64,000 bases of DNA from Paracoccus denitrificans (GTDB taxonomy: Bacteria > Pseudomonadota > Alphaproteobacteria > Rhodobacterales > Rhodobacteraceae), in assembly GCA_003240735.1 (NCBI GenBank), contig QFNE01000009.1:32065-96064 (forward strand), in the 5' to 3' direction. Under the pieces are notes generated by a model. That model was not told the origin of the DNA and did no database searches. It worked only from the letters and a program-made list of their open reading frames with translations. How positions within the stretch are numbered: the stretch's first letter is position 1; every line of letters starts with the position of its first letter. The position numbers and the translations under genes were made by a program. Positions 25,084 through 33,305 of the stretch are shown piece after piece.

Positions 25084-27153
25084 ATGAACGCCCCAAATCA
25101 GCCCCGCATCCTGGAAAGTCACGTCTGCGGGCAATGGGTCCGCGGGGCCAAGGACGGTGCCGTCCTGCTGGATGCCGGGACCGGTGCGCCGGTCGCGACG
25201 ATCGATTCCTCCGGCATCGATTTCGCGGCCGTGCTGGATTACGGTCGCCGCGTGGCCGGGCCAAAGCTGCGCCAGATGTCGTTTCACGACCGCGCCGGTA
25301 TGCTGAAGGCGCTGGGTCTGGCGCTGATGGAGCGCAAGGAAGAATTCTATACCGAAAGCTTCCGGACCGGGGCCACGCGAAAAGACGGCTGGGTCGATAT
25401 CGAAGGCGGGATCGGCACGATGCTGACCTTCGCCTCCAAGGGCAAGCGTGAGTTGCCGAACACCCGGGTGCTGACCGATGGCGATGTCGAGGGGCTGTCC
25501 AAGGACGGCTCATTCGTAGGCCAGCACATCCTGACTCCGCTGGAGGGTGTGGCGGTTCATATCAACGCGTTCAACTTTCCGGTGTGGGGCATGCTGGAAA
25601 AGATTGCGCCGACGCTGCTGGCGGGTGTTCCCTGCGTGGTCAAACCGGCCAGCCAGACGGCCTATCTGACTGAGCTGGTCGTGCGCCGGATCATCGACAC
25701 CGGCATTCTGCCGGACGGCGCGCTGCAACTGATTTCAGGGTCGGTCGGCGATCTTCTGGATCACGTGACCTGTCAGGATGCGATCACTTTCACCGGTTCG
25801 GCCTGGACCGGGCGCAAGTTGAAGACGCATCCCGCGGTGATCGAAAACGCGGTCCGCTTCACGATGGAGGCGGACAGTCTGAACGCGTCGATCCTGGGGC
25901 CGGATGCCGTGCCGGGCACGCCGGAATTCGACCTGTTCGTCAAAGAGGTCGCACAGGAAATGACCTCCAAAGCCGGTCAGAAATGCACGGCGATCCGGCG
26001 TGTCATTGCGCCCCGTCACACGGTCGACGCGCTGCGCGACGCGCTGGCCGCGCGGTTCGACAAGACCGCGCTGGGTCTGCCAGAAGACGACGCCACCAGG
26101 ATGGGTCCACTGGCCAGTCTGGACCAGCGCGAGGAGGTGCGCGCCCGTATCCGCGATCTGCAGGCCGTGGCCGAGGTGGTTGCGGGCAACCCCGATGAGG
26201 TCACCGTCACATCAGGCGACGCCGAGGCCGGGGCGTTTCTGAACCCCGTCCTGCTTTATGCCGATCGTCCCTTCGATGCCGCCCCGGTTCACGATGTCGA
26301 GGCATTTGGCCCGGTCTCCACGATCCTGCCCTATGACGATCTTGGACAGGCCATCGAGCTGGCGCGGCTGGGCAAGGGGTCGCTGGTCGCGTCGGTCTTT
26401 ACCGACAGCAAGGAGGTGGCCGAGGATGCCGTTCTGGGGCTGGCGCCGTTCCACGGTCGGGTGCTGATCGGGAACCGTCTGACCGCCAAGACATCGACCG
26501 GGCATGGATCGCCGTTGGCGCCGCTGGTCCATGGTGGCCCGGGCCGCGCCGGTGGCGGCGAGGAAATGGGCGGCATGCGAGGCGTCAAGCATTTCATGCA
26601 GCGCACCGCCGTGCAGGGGGCACCGCGGCTGTTGTCGGCGGTGACCGGCCGCTGGATCGAAGGCGCCGACACCCAGCAGGGCGAACATCCGTTCCGCAAA
26701 TCGCTGGCCGAGCTGCGGATTGGCGATCAGCTGATCACCGCCGCGCGCACTGTCACGAAAGAGGACGTGGAACATTTCGCCGAGTTCACGGGCGACACGT
26801 TCTATGCCCACATGGACGCGGCAGCGGCCAAGGCCAACCCGTTCTTCGATGATCGTGTGGCCCACGGTTATCTGATCGCGAGCTTTGCCGCGGGTCTGTT
26901 CGTCGAACCCAATCCCGGCCCCGTCCTTGCCAATTACGGCGTGGACAACCTGCGGTTCCTGACCCCGGTCTATTTCGGCGACACGCTGAAGGTTCGCCTG
27001 ACCTGCAAAGAGATCAACCCCCGCGCCAATGCCGACCACGGCGAGGTTCGCTGGGACTGTCAGGTGACCAACCAGAACGACGCGGTCGTGGCCCAGTACG
27101 ACGTTCTGACGATGGTCGCCAAGACATGGCCACCGGCACCCGCCGAGGCATGA
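25084..27153 (+). CDS. paaZ: Bifunctional oxepin-CoA hydrolase / 3-oxo-5,6-dehydrosuberyl-CoA semialdehyde dehydrogenase PaaZ
   Basis: A 689-residue fusion. Residues 1 to about 520 are an aldehyde dehydrogenase, with HINAFNFPVWGMLEKIAPTL, the Glu region FTMEADSLNASIL and the catalytic Cys in SKAGQKCTAIRR. The C-terminal 160 residues are an R-specific enoyl-hydratase (MaoC) domain with the hydratase motif DTFYAHMDAAAAKANPFFDD and VAHGYLIASFAAGL. It opens the oxepin-CoA ring and oxidises the aldehyde, so this operon has the ring-opening step. Start 25084 follows CAAGGAAAC; the upstream Met is rejected. A perfect hairpin follows the stop. Confidence 0.96.
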   Translation: MNAPNQPRILESHVCGQWVRGAKDGAVLLDAGTGAPVATIDSSGIDFAAVLDYGRRVAGPKLRQMSFHDRAGMLKALGLALMERKEEFYTESFRTGATRKDGWVDIEGGIGTMLTFASKGKRELPNTRVLTDGDVEGLSKDGSFVGQHILTPLEGVAVHINAFNFPVWGMLEKIAPTLLAGVPCVVKPASQTAYLTELVVRRIIDTGILPDGALQLISGSVGDLLDHVTCQDAITFTGSAWTGRKLKTHPAVIENAVRFTMEADSLNASILGPDAVPGTPEFDLFVKEVAQEMTSKAGQKCTAIRRVIAPRHTVDALRDALAARFDKTALGLPEDDATRMGPLASLDQREEVRARIRDLQAVAEVVAGNPDEVTVTSGDAEAGAFLNPVLLYADRPFDAAPVHDVEAFGPVSTILPYDDLGQAIELARLGKGSLVASVFTDSKEVAEDAVLGLAPFHGRVLIGNRLTAKTSTGHGSPLAPLVHGGPGRAGGGEEMGGMRGVKHFMQRTAVQGAPRLLSAVTGRWIEGADTQQGEHPFRKSLAELRIGDQLITAARTVTKEDVEHFAEFTGDTFYAHMDAAAAKANPFFDDRVAHGYLIASFAAGLFVEPNPGPVLANYGVDNLRFLTPVYFGDTLKVRLTCKEINPRANADHGEVRWDCQVTNQNDAVVAQYDVLTMVAKTWPPAPAEA

Positions 27154-27161
27154 AAGACCTG

Positions 27162-27206
27162 CACCCCGGTGCGACGGCCGCATCTGGCGGGCGCGGCACC
27201 GGGGTG
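27162..27206. terminator. Bidirectional terminator between paaZ and tetR
   Basis: CACCCCGGTGC at 27162-27172 and GCACCGGGGTG at 27196-27206 are perfect 11-base inverted arms, placed between the convergent stops of paaZ and the tetR gene. No strong U-tract is seen. Confidence 0.65.
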
Positions 27207-27210
27207 GAGA

Positions 27211-27810
27211 TCAACGGACGGACTTGATCCCTTCCAGGATCAGCGTCGTTGCCAGATCGGCATAGGCCTCGCGGTCCAGCCGGCCGCCATCGCGAAACCA
27301 CATGTACATCCAGTTCATCATGCCAAAGAGCGACATGGTGACGGGCGTCAGAAGAGGGCGGTCGGCGCGGTCCAGCTGTGGATTGATCTGATCGATCACC
27401 ACCGAGATCCGGCGCACGATGCGGCGCTCAATCTCGCGGATCTCGGACCGTTGGTCATCTGACAGGGCGGCGGAGGCGTTCAGCTGGACCTTATGCTGAT
27501 TGTCCGCCCCCTTGTAGGTGTCGGCAATCGCCCCGACCAGACGACGCAGGCGAAGATCGGGGGCGATATGGGCGTCGTCTGCGCGTGCGACGGCCTGATC
27601 CAGTTCTTCCAGATGGGTGTGGATGATGGCGAAGATCAGCGCGTCCTTGCCCGGATAGTAGTGATAAAGCAGCGCCTTGGACACCTGCGCCTGTTGGGCG
27701 ACCTGTGCCATGGATGCCTTTTCCATGCCCTGACTGGCGAAGACCTGCGCGGCATTGTCCAGAATGCCGCGCCGCTTTTCTTCAAAGTCCTGCGCCCGTG
27801 TGCGCGCCAT
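27211..27810 (-). CDS. TetR-family regulator, PaaR-like
   Basis: A 199-residue TetR-family protein. The N-terminal helix-turn-helix is KRRGILDNAAQVFASQGM followed by MAQVAQQAQVSKALLYHYYPGK, typical of the family. The C-terminal ligand domain has MSLFGMMNWMYMWFRDGG, a feature of TetR proteins in paa and fatty-acid gene clusters. The start at 27810 fits the family N-terminus; the longer frame is rejected. It is downstream of paaK on the same strand with a 117-base gap holding an ACCGGTC-rich palindrome (27909-27930). A matching perfect palindrome lies at 30575-30590. It probably senses an acyl-CoA such as phenylacetyl-CoA. Confidence 0.88.
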   Translation of the reverse strand: MARTRAQDFEEKRRGILDNAAQVFASQGMEKASMAQVAQQAQVSKALLYHYYPGKDALIFAIIHTHLEELDQAVARADDAHIAPDLRLRRLVGAIADTYKGADNQHKVQLNASAALSDDQRSEIREIERRIVRRISVVIDQINPQLDRADRPLLTPVTMSLFGMMNWMYMWFRDGGRLDREAYADLATTLILEGIKSVR

Positions 27811-27908
27811 GATCATCGCTTTCCGGGCGCGGGAACCACCGCCCTTTTGCTGCACCAAAGCCCCAAGGCCCACCCGATGCTTTAGCCATCGTGGTCTGTC
27901 GTGTCACG

Positions 27909-27930
27909 TGACCGGTCGACCGGCCGGTCA
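27909..27930. promoter_or_regulatory. TetR/PaaR operator candidate, tetR promoter
   Basis: The 22 bases begin TGACCGGTC and end GGCCGGTCA, giving a near-palindrome with 7-base perfect arms, and contain the perfect palindrome GACCGGCCGGTC at 27919-27930. The site overlaps the paaK stop codon and lies about 100 bases upstream of the tetR start, suggesting a tetR promoter with autoregulation. Confidence 0.6.
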
Positions 27931-29238
27931 ATCTTTCGGGCGGTTGTCGACCACCCGCTTGGCCTTGCCTTCCGAGCGCGCCACCCCGTTGGGGTCGGCC
28001 ACCGCCACCACGGTCGAAATGCCGACGACCGATTTGACGCGGTGCGCCAGATCCTTGGCCGACGCCGCGCGCGCATCCTGATCAGTGTGACCGGCGGCGC
28101 ATTCCACGTGGATGGTCAGGCTGTCCATGCGGCCTGCACGCGACAGCTCGATCTGGAAGTGGGGGGCGAGGCCGGGGACTTTCAGGATCTGCTCTTCGAT
28201 CTGTGTGGGAAAGACGTTGACCCCGCGCAAGATGATCATGTCATCGCACCGGCCGGTGATCTTTTCGATCCGCCGCATCGACCGTGCCGTTCCCGGCAGC
28301 AGACGCGTCAGGTCGCGGGTGCGATAGCGCACCATCGGCAGACCTTCCTTGGTCAGCGTGGTGATCACGAGTTCGCCCATCTCGCCGTCGGGAAGTGGCG
28401 TGCCGGTGACGGGATCGATTATCTCGGGATAGAAGTGATCTTCCCAGAAATGCAGCCCGTCCTTGGTTTCCACGCATTCCATCGCGACGCCCGGACCCAT
28501 GATTTCACTGAGGCCATAGATGTCGACGGCGTGCATGTCGAAAGCGTCCTCGATCTCGGCGCGCATGGCGTTCGTCCACGGCTCGGCGCCGAAGATGCCG
28601 ACCTGAAGGGACGACTCACGCGGGTCGAGGCCCTGACGGCGGAATTCGTCAAGGATCGACAGCATGTAGCTGGGCGTCACCATGATCACTTCGGGTTTGA
28701 AGTCGTTGATCAGCGTGACCTGCCTCTCGGTCATGCCGCCTGAAATCGGCACCACCGTGCAGCCAAGCTTTTCGGCGCCGTAATGCGCGCCCAGACCGCC
28801 CGTGAACAGACCGTAGCCATAGGCGTTATGCAGGATATTGCCGGGCCGTCCACCTGCGGCGCGGATCGACCGGGCGATCAGCCCGCCCCAGACATCGATG
28901 TCGCCCGCCGTATAGCCCACCACCGTCGGCTTGCCCGTCGTGCCCGATGAGCCGTGGATACGGGCCAGTTGGGTGCGCGGCACGGCAAACATCCCGAACG
29001 GATAAGTGTCGCGCAGGTCCTGCTTTACCGTAAAGGGAAAGCGCGCGATGTCGGACAGCGTCGTCAGGTCATCAGGGTGGACCTGCGCCACGGTGAAGCG
29101 GGCCTTGTAGAAGGGCGAGTTGTCATAGGCATGGCGCAACGACTTTTTCATCCGCTGCAGCTGCAGGGCCTGAATTTCATCGCGCGAGGCGGTCTCGATC
29201 GGGTCCAGATCCTCTGGCCGGGGCGTTAGGTCTTTCAT
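27928..29238 (-). CDS. paaK: Phenylacetate-CoA ligase PaaK
   Basis: A 436-residue AMP-forming ligase that converts phenylacetate to phenylacetyl-CoA. The ATP-binding loop IHGSSGTTGKPTVVGYT, NAYGYGLFTGGLGAHYGAE, VDIYGLSEIMGPGVAMECVE and the C-terminal Arg region RYRTRDLTRLLPG and GRCDDMIILRGVNVFP are all present. The AGGAGGACATC upstream of 29238 is a strong ribosome-binding site and fixes the start. It is followed by the tetR gene and preceded by paaI in a (-) strand operon starting near 30518. Confidence 0.96.
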   Translation of the reverse strand: MKDLTPRPEDLDPIETASRDEIQALQLQRMKKSLRHAYDNSPFYKARFTVAQVHPDDLTTLSDIARFPFTVKQDLRDTYPFGMFAVPRTQLARIHGSSGTTGKPTVVGYTAGDIDVWGGLIARSIRAAGGRPGNILHNAYGYGLFTGGLGAHYGAEKLGCTVVPISGGMTERQVTLINDFKPEVIMVTPSYMLSILDEFRRQGLDPRESSLQVGIFGAEPWTNAMRAEIEDAFDMHAVDIYGLSEIMGPGVAMECVETKDGLHFWEDHFYPEIIDPVTGTPLPDGEMGELVITTLTKEGLPMVRYRTRDLTRLLPGTARSMRRIEKITGRCDDMIILRGVNVFPTQIEEQILKVPGLAPHFQIELSRAGRMDSLTIHVECAAGHTDQDARAASAKDLAHRVKSVVGISTVVAVADPNGVARSEGKAKRVVDNRPKD

Positions 29239-29272
29239 GATGTCCTCCCTCGGTGGTGGTGGCGACACCCCC

Positions 29273-29710
29273 TCAAGTGTCGAAGAATGTGCGGGAAACG
29301 GTCCGGGAATGGCCGCGGAATTCCGCGATGACCTGCCCGTCCTGATTGGTCACGCGCACGTCATAGATGCCGTTGCGTGGTCCGCGCGATACCGCGCGCG
29401 CATGGGCGGTCAGCCTGTCACCCGAAAACGCCGGTGCCAGATACGAGATCGACGCGTGCTGCCCGACCGAGCGTTGGTTGACGGTGTTGCAGGCAAAGGC
29501 GAACGCGCTGTCGGCCAGCGTGAAGATATAGCCCCCATGCGCCGTGCCGTGGCCGTTGGTCATTGCCGTGGTCACCGTCATCGACAAACGCGCGTCGTCT
29601 GGCGCGACCTGATCCAGCGTCATGCCAAGTGCACGGCTGGCGTTGTCTTCGCCCAGCATCGCATCGGCGCAGGCCTGGGCAAGCTGCTGCGGGTCGGTCG
29701 GGATGGCCAT
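29273..29710 (-). CDS. paaI: Hydroxyphenylacetyl-CoA thioesterase PaaI
   Basis: A 145-residue hotdog thioesterase. NGHGTAHGGYIFTLADSAFA carries the HGG motif and the catalytic Asp of the PaaI family. It hydrolyses hydroxylated phenylacetyl-CoA side products so that CoA is not trapped. The start at 29710 lies one base before the paaG stop at 29712, and paaK starts 34 bases downstream. The order paaG-paaI-paaK matches many phenylacetate clusters. Confidence 0.92.
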   Translation of the reverse strand: MAIPTDPQQLAQACADAMLGEDNASRALGMTLDQVAPDDARLSMTVTTAMTNGHGTAHGGYIFTLADSAFAFACNTVNQRSVGQHASISYLAPAFSGDRLTAHARAVSRGPRNGIYDVRVTNQDGQVIAEFRGHSRTVSRTFFDT

Positions 29711-29711
29711 G

Positions 29712-30518
29712 TTATGCCCCCGTGAACCGGGCCGGGCGCTTTTCCAGAAATGCGGTGACGCCTTCGGCATAATCGGCGCTGCGCCCTGCCGCACGCTGGC
29801 AATCGCGTTCCATGTCCAGCTGTTCGTCCAGACTGTTCGTCGCCGCCGCCTGAATGAGCCGTTTGGTCAGCCCCAGCCCCAGTGTCGGCCCGGCGGCAAG
29901 GGACGCGGCCAATGCTGTCGCGTCAGTCATCAGAGCGTCGTCGTCGACCGCCTTCCAGATAAGGCCCCAGTCGGCTGCGGTCACGGCGGGCAGGGGTTCA
30001 GCAGTCATTGCCAGCGCCTTGGCGCGGGGTTCACCCAGAATGCGCGTCAGGTTGAAGGTCCCGCCCGCGTCAGGGATCAGGCCGATCCGGGCAAAGGCCT
30101 GAACGAACTTGGCGGACCGCGCGGCCAGCACGATGTCGCACGCGAACGCGATGTTGGCCCCGGCCCCGGCTGCGACGCCGTTGACCGCGCAGATCACCGG
30201 TTTTTCCAGCGCCCGGATCAGTCGCAGCGTGGGGTTATAGAATGTCTCAAGCGTGGCGCCCAGATCGGGGGCCGGGCCACCGGCGCGCGGATCGCGGTCG
30301 CCCAGGTCCTGACCTGCACAGAAACCCCGCCCCGACCCGGTCAGAAGAACCGCCCGGACTGTGGCATCATCATGGGCCCGCTGAAACTGCGCGCGCAGGG
30401 CGATGTGCATCGCCTCATTGAAGGAATTGAGTTTCTCGGGCCGGTTCAGCGTCAAGGTCAGAACGCCGTCGGCCAGAGTTGAGAGCACGGTGTCCCCGTG
30501 TGTCTCGGTGCCTGTCAT
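29712..30518 (-). CDS. paaG: 1,2-epoxyphenylacetyl-CoA isomerase PaaG (enoyl-CoA hydratase family)
   Basis: A 268-residue crotonase-fold protein. GSGRGFCAGQDLGDRDPRAG and ICAVNGVAAGAGANIAFACD form the oxyanion hole. The PaaG-type Asp is found in ARIGLIPDAGGTFNLTRIL, where ordinary hydratases have Glu/Gly patterns. It converts the ring epoxide to oxepin-CoA for PaaZ. The start at 30518 (MTGTETHGDTVLST) is preceded by GGGAGAGGATC; the longer frame upstream includes the operator palindrome and is rejected. First gene of the (-) operon paaG-paaI-paaK-tetR. Confidence 0.93.
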   Translation of the reverse strand: MTGTETHGDTVLSTLADGVLTLTLNRPEKLNSFNEAMHIALRAQFQRAHDDATVRAVLLTGSGRGFCAGQDLGDRDPRAGGPAPDLGATLETFYNPTLRLIRALEKPVICAVNGVAAGAGANIAFACDIVLAARSAKFVQAFARIGLIPDAGGTFNLTRILGEPRAKALAMTAEPLPAVTAADWGLIWKAVDDDALMTDATALAASLAAGPTLGLGLTKRLIQAAATNSLDEQLDMERDCQRAAGRSADYAEGVTAFLEKRPARFTGA

Positions 30519-30574
30519 GATCCTCTCCCTGCCCGGCTCTCCTTCCGGGCGTTTGGTCAGAAATCTGTTGCATA

Positions 30575-30590
30575 GACCGACCGGTCGGTC
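30575..30590. promoter_or_regulatory. TetR/PaaR operator candidate, divergent paaG promoter
   Basis: GACCGACCGGTCGGTC is a perfect 16-base palindrome in the divergent region between paaG and the leader ORF/hydratase fusion. It shares ACCGGTC units with the site at 27909-27930, so the TetR-family regulator encoded at 27211-27810 is its likely ligand. It is 57 bases before the paaG start. Confidence 0.7.
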
Positions 30591-30665
30591 AATGATTAAA
30601 GGCGGCACGTCCAGTGCCGGTGCCGGGGGGCGGCACGAGAAGGAGCGATCCGGGGGGATAAGCCA

Positions 30666-30740
30666 ATGAACGCCATGTCGAAGTCGCAAGCGCCGCGCCG
30701 CGCTGCAATCTGCTGCTGTGCGGCCGGACGGGACGCCTGA
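30666..30740 (+). CDS. 24-codon leader ORF with three consecutive Cys codons
   Basis: A short frame starting ATG at 30666 with a strong GGGGGGAT ribosome-binding site ending nine bases upstream. It encodes 24 residues, starting MNAMSKSQAP and ending ICCCAAGRDA, and stops two bases before the ATG of the hydratase/dehydrogenase fusion. The fusion gene itself lacks an equally good ribosome-binding site, so its translation may be coupled to this ORF. The triple-Cys run late in the peptide suggests a ribosome-stalling or cysteine-responsive attenuator, but no alternative RNA hairpins were worked out. It is too short for ordinary gene calling; its protein product may be irrelevant. Confidence 0.55.
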   Translation: MNAMSKSQAPRRAAICCCAAGRDA

Positions 30741-30742
30741 TC

Positions 30743-32704
30743 ATGAGCGTTCTGACCATCACCCGTCATGACAACATCGCCGTCGCCACGGTCGACAACC
30801 CGCCGGTCAACGCGCTGGGGGCCGCGCTGCGACAGGCCTTGTGGGACGCGGTCGAAACGCTGGACGCCGACCCCGGGATCGACGCCGTGGTGCTGACCTG
30901 TGCGGGCCGCACCTTCATTGCCGGGGCAGATGTCAGTGAATTCGGCAAACCCCCGGTCCCGCCGCATCTGCCCGATGTCGTGGCCCGGATTGAGGGTGCC
31001 CGGACCCCGTGGGTCGCCGCGATCCACGGCACCGCGCTGGGGGGTGGGTTCGAAATCGCCATGGGTTGCCGGTTCCGCATCGCCGCGCAGACGGCATCGG
31101 TCGGACTACCTGAAGTCACCTTGGGACTGATCCCCGGGGCAGGGGGCACGGTGCGCACTCCGCGTCTGACCGATGTGGCAACCGCCGTGACGCTGATCAC
31201 CTCTGGCCGTCCGATCAAGGCGGAAAAGGCCTTGGCCGCCGGCCTGATCGACGCGGTGGCGCAGGGTGATCTGGTGGACGACGCAATCGGTTTTGCCAGG
31301 GCCGCGCTGGCTCGACCCCTGCCGCCGCCTGCCTGTGACCGCCCCGCCCAGACGGCCGATGCGTCATTCTGGGCCGAGAAAGAGGCCGAGATCGCCAAGC
31401 GCGCGCGCGGAGAGGTCGCCCCGCTGCAGGCGTTGTCGGCCATTCGCACCGCGACCGAGGTATCGTTTGCCGATGCCTTGGCCAATGAGCGGCGCATATT
31501 TCTGGACCTGCGCGCATCTTCGGAGGCCGCGGCCCTGCGTCACATCTTCTTTGCGGAACGCGCGGCCGGGCGACCATCTGCGCTGAAGGATGTCGACCCC
31601 CGTTTGCTGCGTCGCATCGGGGTTGTCGGTGGGGGCACCATGGGCGCCGGGATCGCCGCCGCGCTGCGCGACGCCGATCTGCCCGTGGTCATGATCGAGC
31701 GAGACGCCGCCGCGGTCGACAAGGGTCTGGCCAACATCCGGGCCATCTTTGACCGCAGCGTGAAGCGGGGAAAGCTGACCGCCGCGCAGGCCGACGCGCG
31801 CATGTCCGGGATCACGGCCACGACCGATTACGGCGCATTGGCCGATGTCGATCTGGTCATCGAAGCGGTGTTCGAGGATATCGACGTCAAGCGTGCCGTG
31901 TTTGCCGAGCTGGACCGCGTGTGTCGGGCCGATGCGATTCTCGCCACCAACACATCCTATCTTGACCCCTGCATCATCGCCGAGGGGCTGAGCCATCCCG
32001 ACCGGTTCATCGGGCTGCATTTCTTCAGCCCGGCCAATGTCATGAAGCTGCTTGAGATCGTGCCGCTGGACCAGACGGGACGCGACACCTTGGCGAGTGT
32101 GTTTCTGCTGGCGCGCAAGCTTGGCAAGATCCCGGTTCAAGCCGGTATCTGCGAAGGGTTCATCGGCAACCGCATCCTGAAACGGTATCGCGCAGCTGCC
32201 GAGGCGCTGGTGCGCCGGGGCGTGACGATTGCGGCGATCGATCAGGCCATGCGCGACTATGGTTTTGCCATGGGCCCGTTTGAGGCGCAGGACCTTGGCG
32301 GTCTGGATATCGCCTATCTGCAACGCGAGGGCGCGCGCGCCGCCGGCCAGACTATCCCTGAAGCGTTGGGGGACAGGCTGGTGCGGGCCGGGCGGAAAGG
32401 TCAGAAGTCGGGTGCAGGGTGGTACGACTATGCCCCCGGCGACCGCCATCCACGACCATCCGCCGACGTGGCCGCGCTTTTGGCCGATCTGGTCACCGAC
32501 AGTGGGACCATGCCGCAGGACGCCATCGCCGATCACCTGGTTCAGGAAATGGCGCGCGAGGGCGCGGCGATTCTGGACGAGGGCGTGGCGCAGGCCCCGG
32601 TCGACATCGATCTGGTCGAAATCCACGGTTATGGCTTTCCGCGGTGGCGGGGTGGCCCGATGTTTGCCACCCAGAACCCCGACCGGCCCGGAACTGCCGC
32701 CTGA
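30743..32704 (+). CDS. Fused enoyl-CoA hydratase / 3-hydroxyacyl-CoA dehydrogenase (FadJ-like)
   Basis: A 653-residue bifunctional beta-oxidation enzyme. Residues 1 to about 280 are a crotonase domain, with AGRTFIAGADVSEF, GTALGGGFEIAMG (first catalytic Glu) and GLPEVTLGLIPGAGGTVRTP (second Glu). From about residue 290 comes the NAD-binding dehydrogenase, with GVVGGGTMGAGIAAAL and HFFSPANVMKLLEIV, and then the C-terminal dehydrogenase domain with GFIGNRILKRY. No separate paaF or paaH is present nearby, so this protein probably provides both steps from 2,3-dehydroadipyl-CoA to 3-oxoadipyl-CoA. The gene is divergent from paaG across a TetR-type palindrome. Confidence 0.93.
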   Translation: MSVLTITRHDNIAVATVDNPPVNALGAALRQALWDAVETLDADPGIDAVVLTCAGRTFIAGADVSEFGKPPVPPHLPDVVARIEGARTPWVAAIHGTALGGGFEIAMGCRFRIAAQTASVGLPEVTLGLIPGAGGTVRTPRLTDVATAVTLITSGRPIKAEKALAAGLIDAVAQGDLVDDAIGFARAALARPLPPPACDRPAQTADASFWAEKEAEIAKRARGEVAPLQALSAIRTATEVSFADALANERRIFLDLRASSEAAALRHIFFAERAAGRPSALKDVDPRLLRRIGVVGGGTMGAGIAAALRDADLPVVMIERDAAAVDKGLANIRAIFDRSVKRGKLTAAQADARMSGITATTDYGALADVDLVIEAVFEDIDVKRAVFAELDRVCRADAILATNTSYLDPCIIAEGLSHPDRFIGLHFFSPANVMKLLEIVPLDQTGRDTLASVFLLARKLGKIPVQAGICEGFIGNRILKRYRAAAEALVRRGVTIAAIDQAMRDYGFAMGPFEAQDLGGLDIAYLQREGARAAGQTIPEALGDRLVRAGRKGQKSGAGWYDYAPGDRHPRPSADVAALLADLVTDSGTMPQDAIADHLVQEMAREGAAILDEGVAQAPVDIDLVEIHGYGFPRWRGGPMFATQNPDRPGTAA

Positions 32705-32707
32705 CCG

Positions 32708-33214
32708 CTAACGCGGGTTGATCGGGATGGCGGTGCTGTGCTTGATCCGGCGCAGCACGAACATCGAGGACGAGTTCGCGATGGCTTCGTGGTCCAGAAG
32801 CCGCTGCATCAGCGCCTCTTCAAAGCTTGCGACGTCATGGGTCAGGATGTGGAGCAGATAGTCCCACTCGCCCGAGATCGAATAGCAGCCGATCACGTCT
32901 TCCTGCGTTTCGATCAGACGCTCGAACGAGGCGCGCATCCCCCGCTCCTGAGAGCGCATGCGGATATAGCAGAACACATCCAGCCCCAGACCGACCTTGG
33001 CCGGCGTCACCACGCGGACGGCGGGGCCGAGAATGCCCGATTCCCGAAGCGCCTTGACCCGACGCCAACAGGACGCGGTCGACGTGCCGACGCGTTCGGC
33101 CAGATCCTGGTTGGAGAGGTCGGCCTGCTTCTGCAGCATCTTCAGGATTCGGACGTCGATGGCGTCAATCTGCAAATCTGTTTCACCCTGTGGCGTGATG
33201 TGAACCGGTTGCAT
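32708..33214 (-). CDS. Lrp/AsnC-family regulator (BkdR-like)
   Basis: A 168-residue Lrp/AsnC regulator. The helix-turn-helix is DLSNQDLAERVGTSTASCWRRVKAL, and the RAM ligand-binding domain contains VIGCYSISGEWDYLLHI and LDHEAIANSSSMFVL. The ATG at 33214 is chosen; a TTG one codon upstream is possible. It is divergent from the branched-chain 2-oxoacid dehydrogenase genes with a 91-base gap, the classic position of BkdR. It probably activates them in response to branched-chain amino acids. It ends three bases after the convergent fusion gene. Confidence 0.92.
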   Translation of the reverse strand: MQPVHITPQGETDLQIDAIDVRILKMLQKQADLSNQDLAERVGTSTASCWRRVKALRESGILGPAVRVVTPAKVGLGLDVFCYIRMRSQERGMRASFERLIETQEDVIGCYSISGEWDYLLHILTHDVASFEEALMQRLLDHEAIANSSSMFVLRRIKHSTAIPINPR

Positions 33215-33305
33215 CAATTATAGCCGCAATCCTGCCAAATCTGAAACGGATTCGCACGGTGATCCCGGCAAGATGGCCGGATGAGCCAAAGGGGGGAGAT
33301 GGCGC

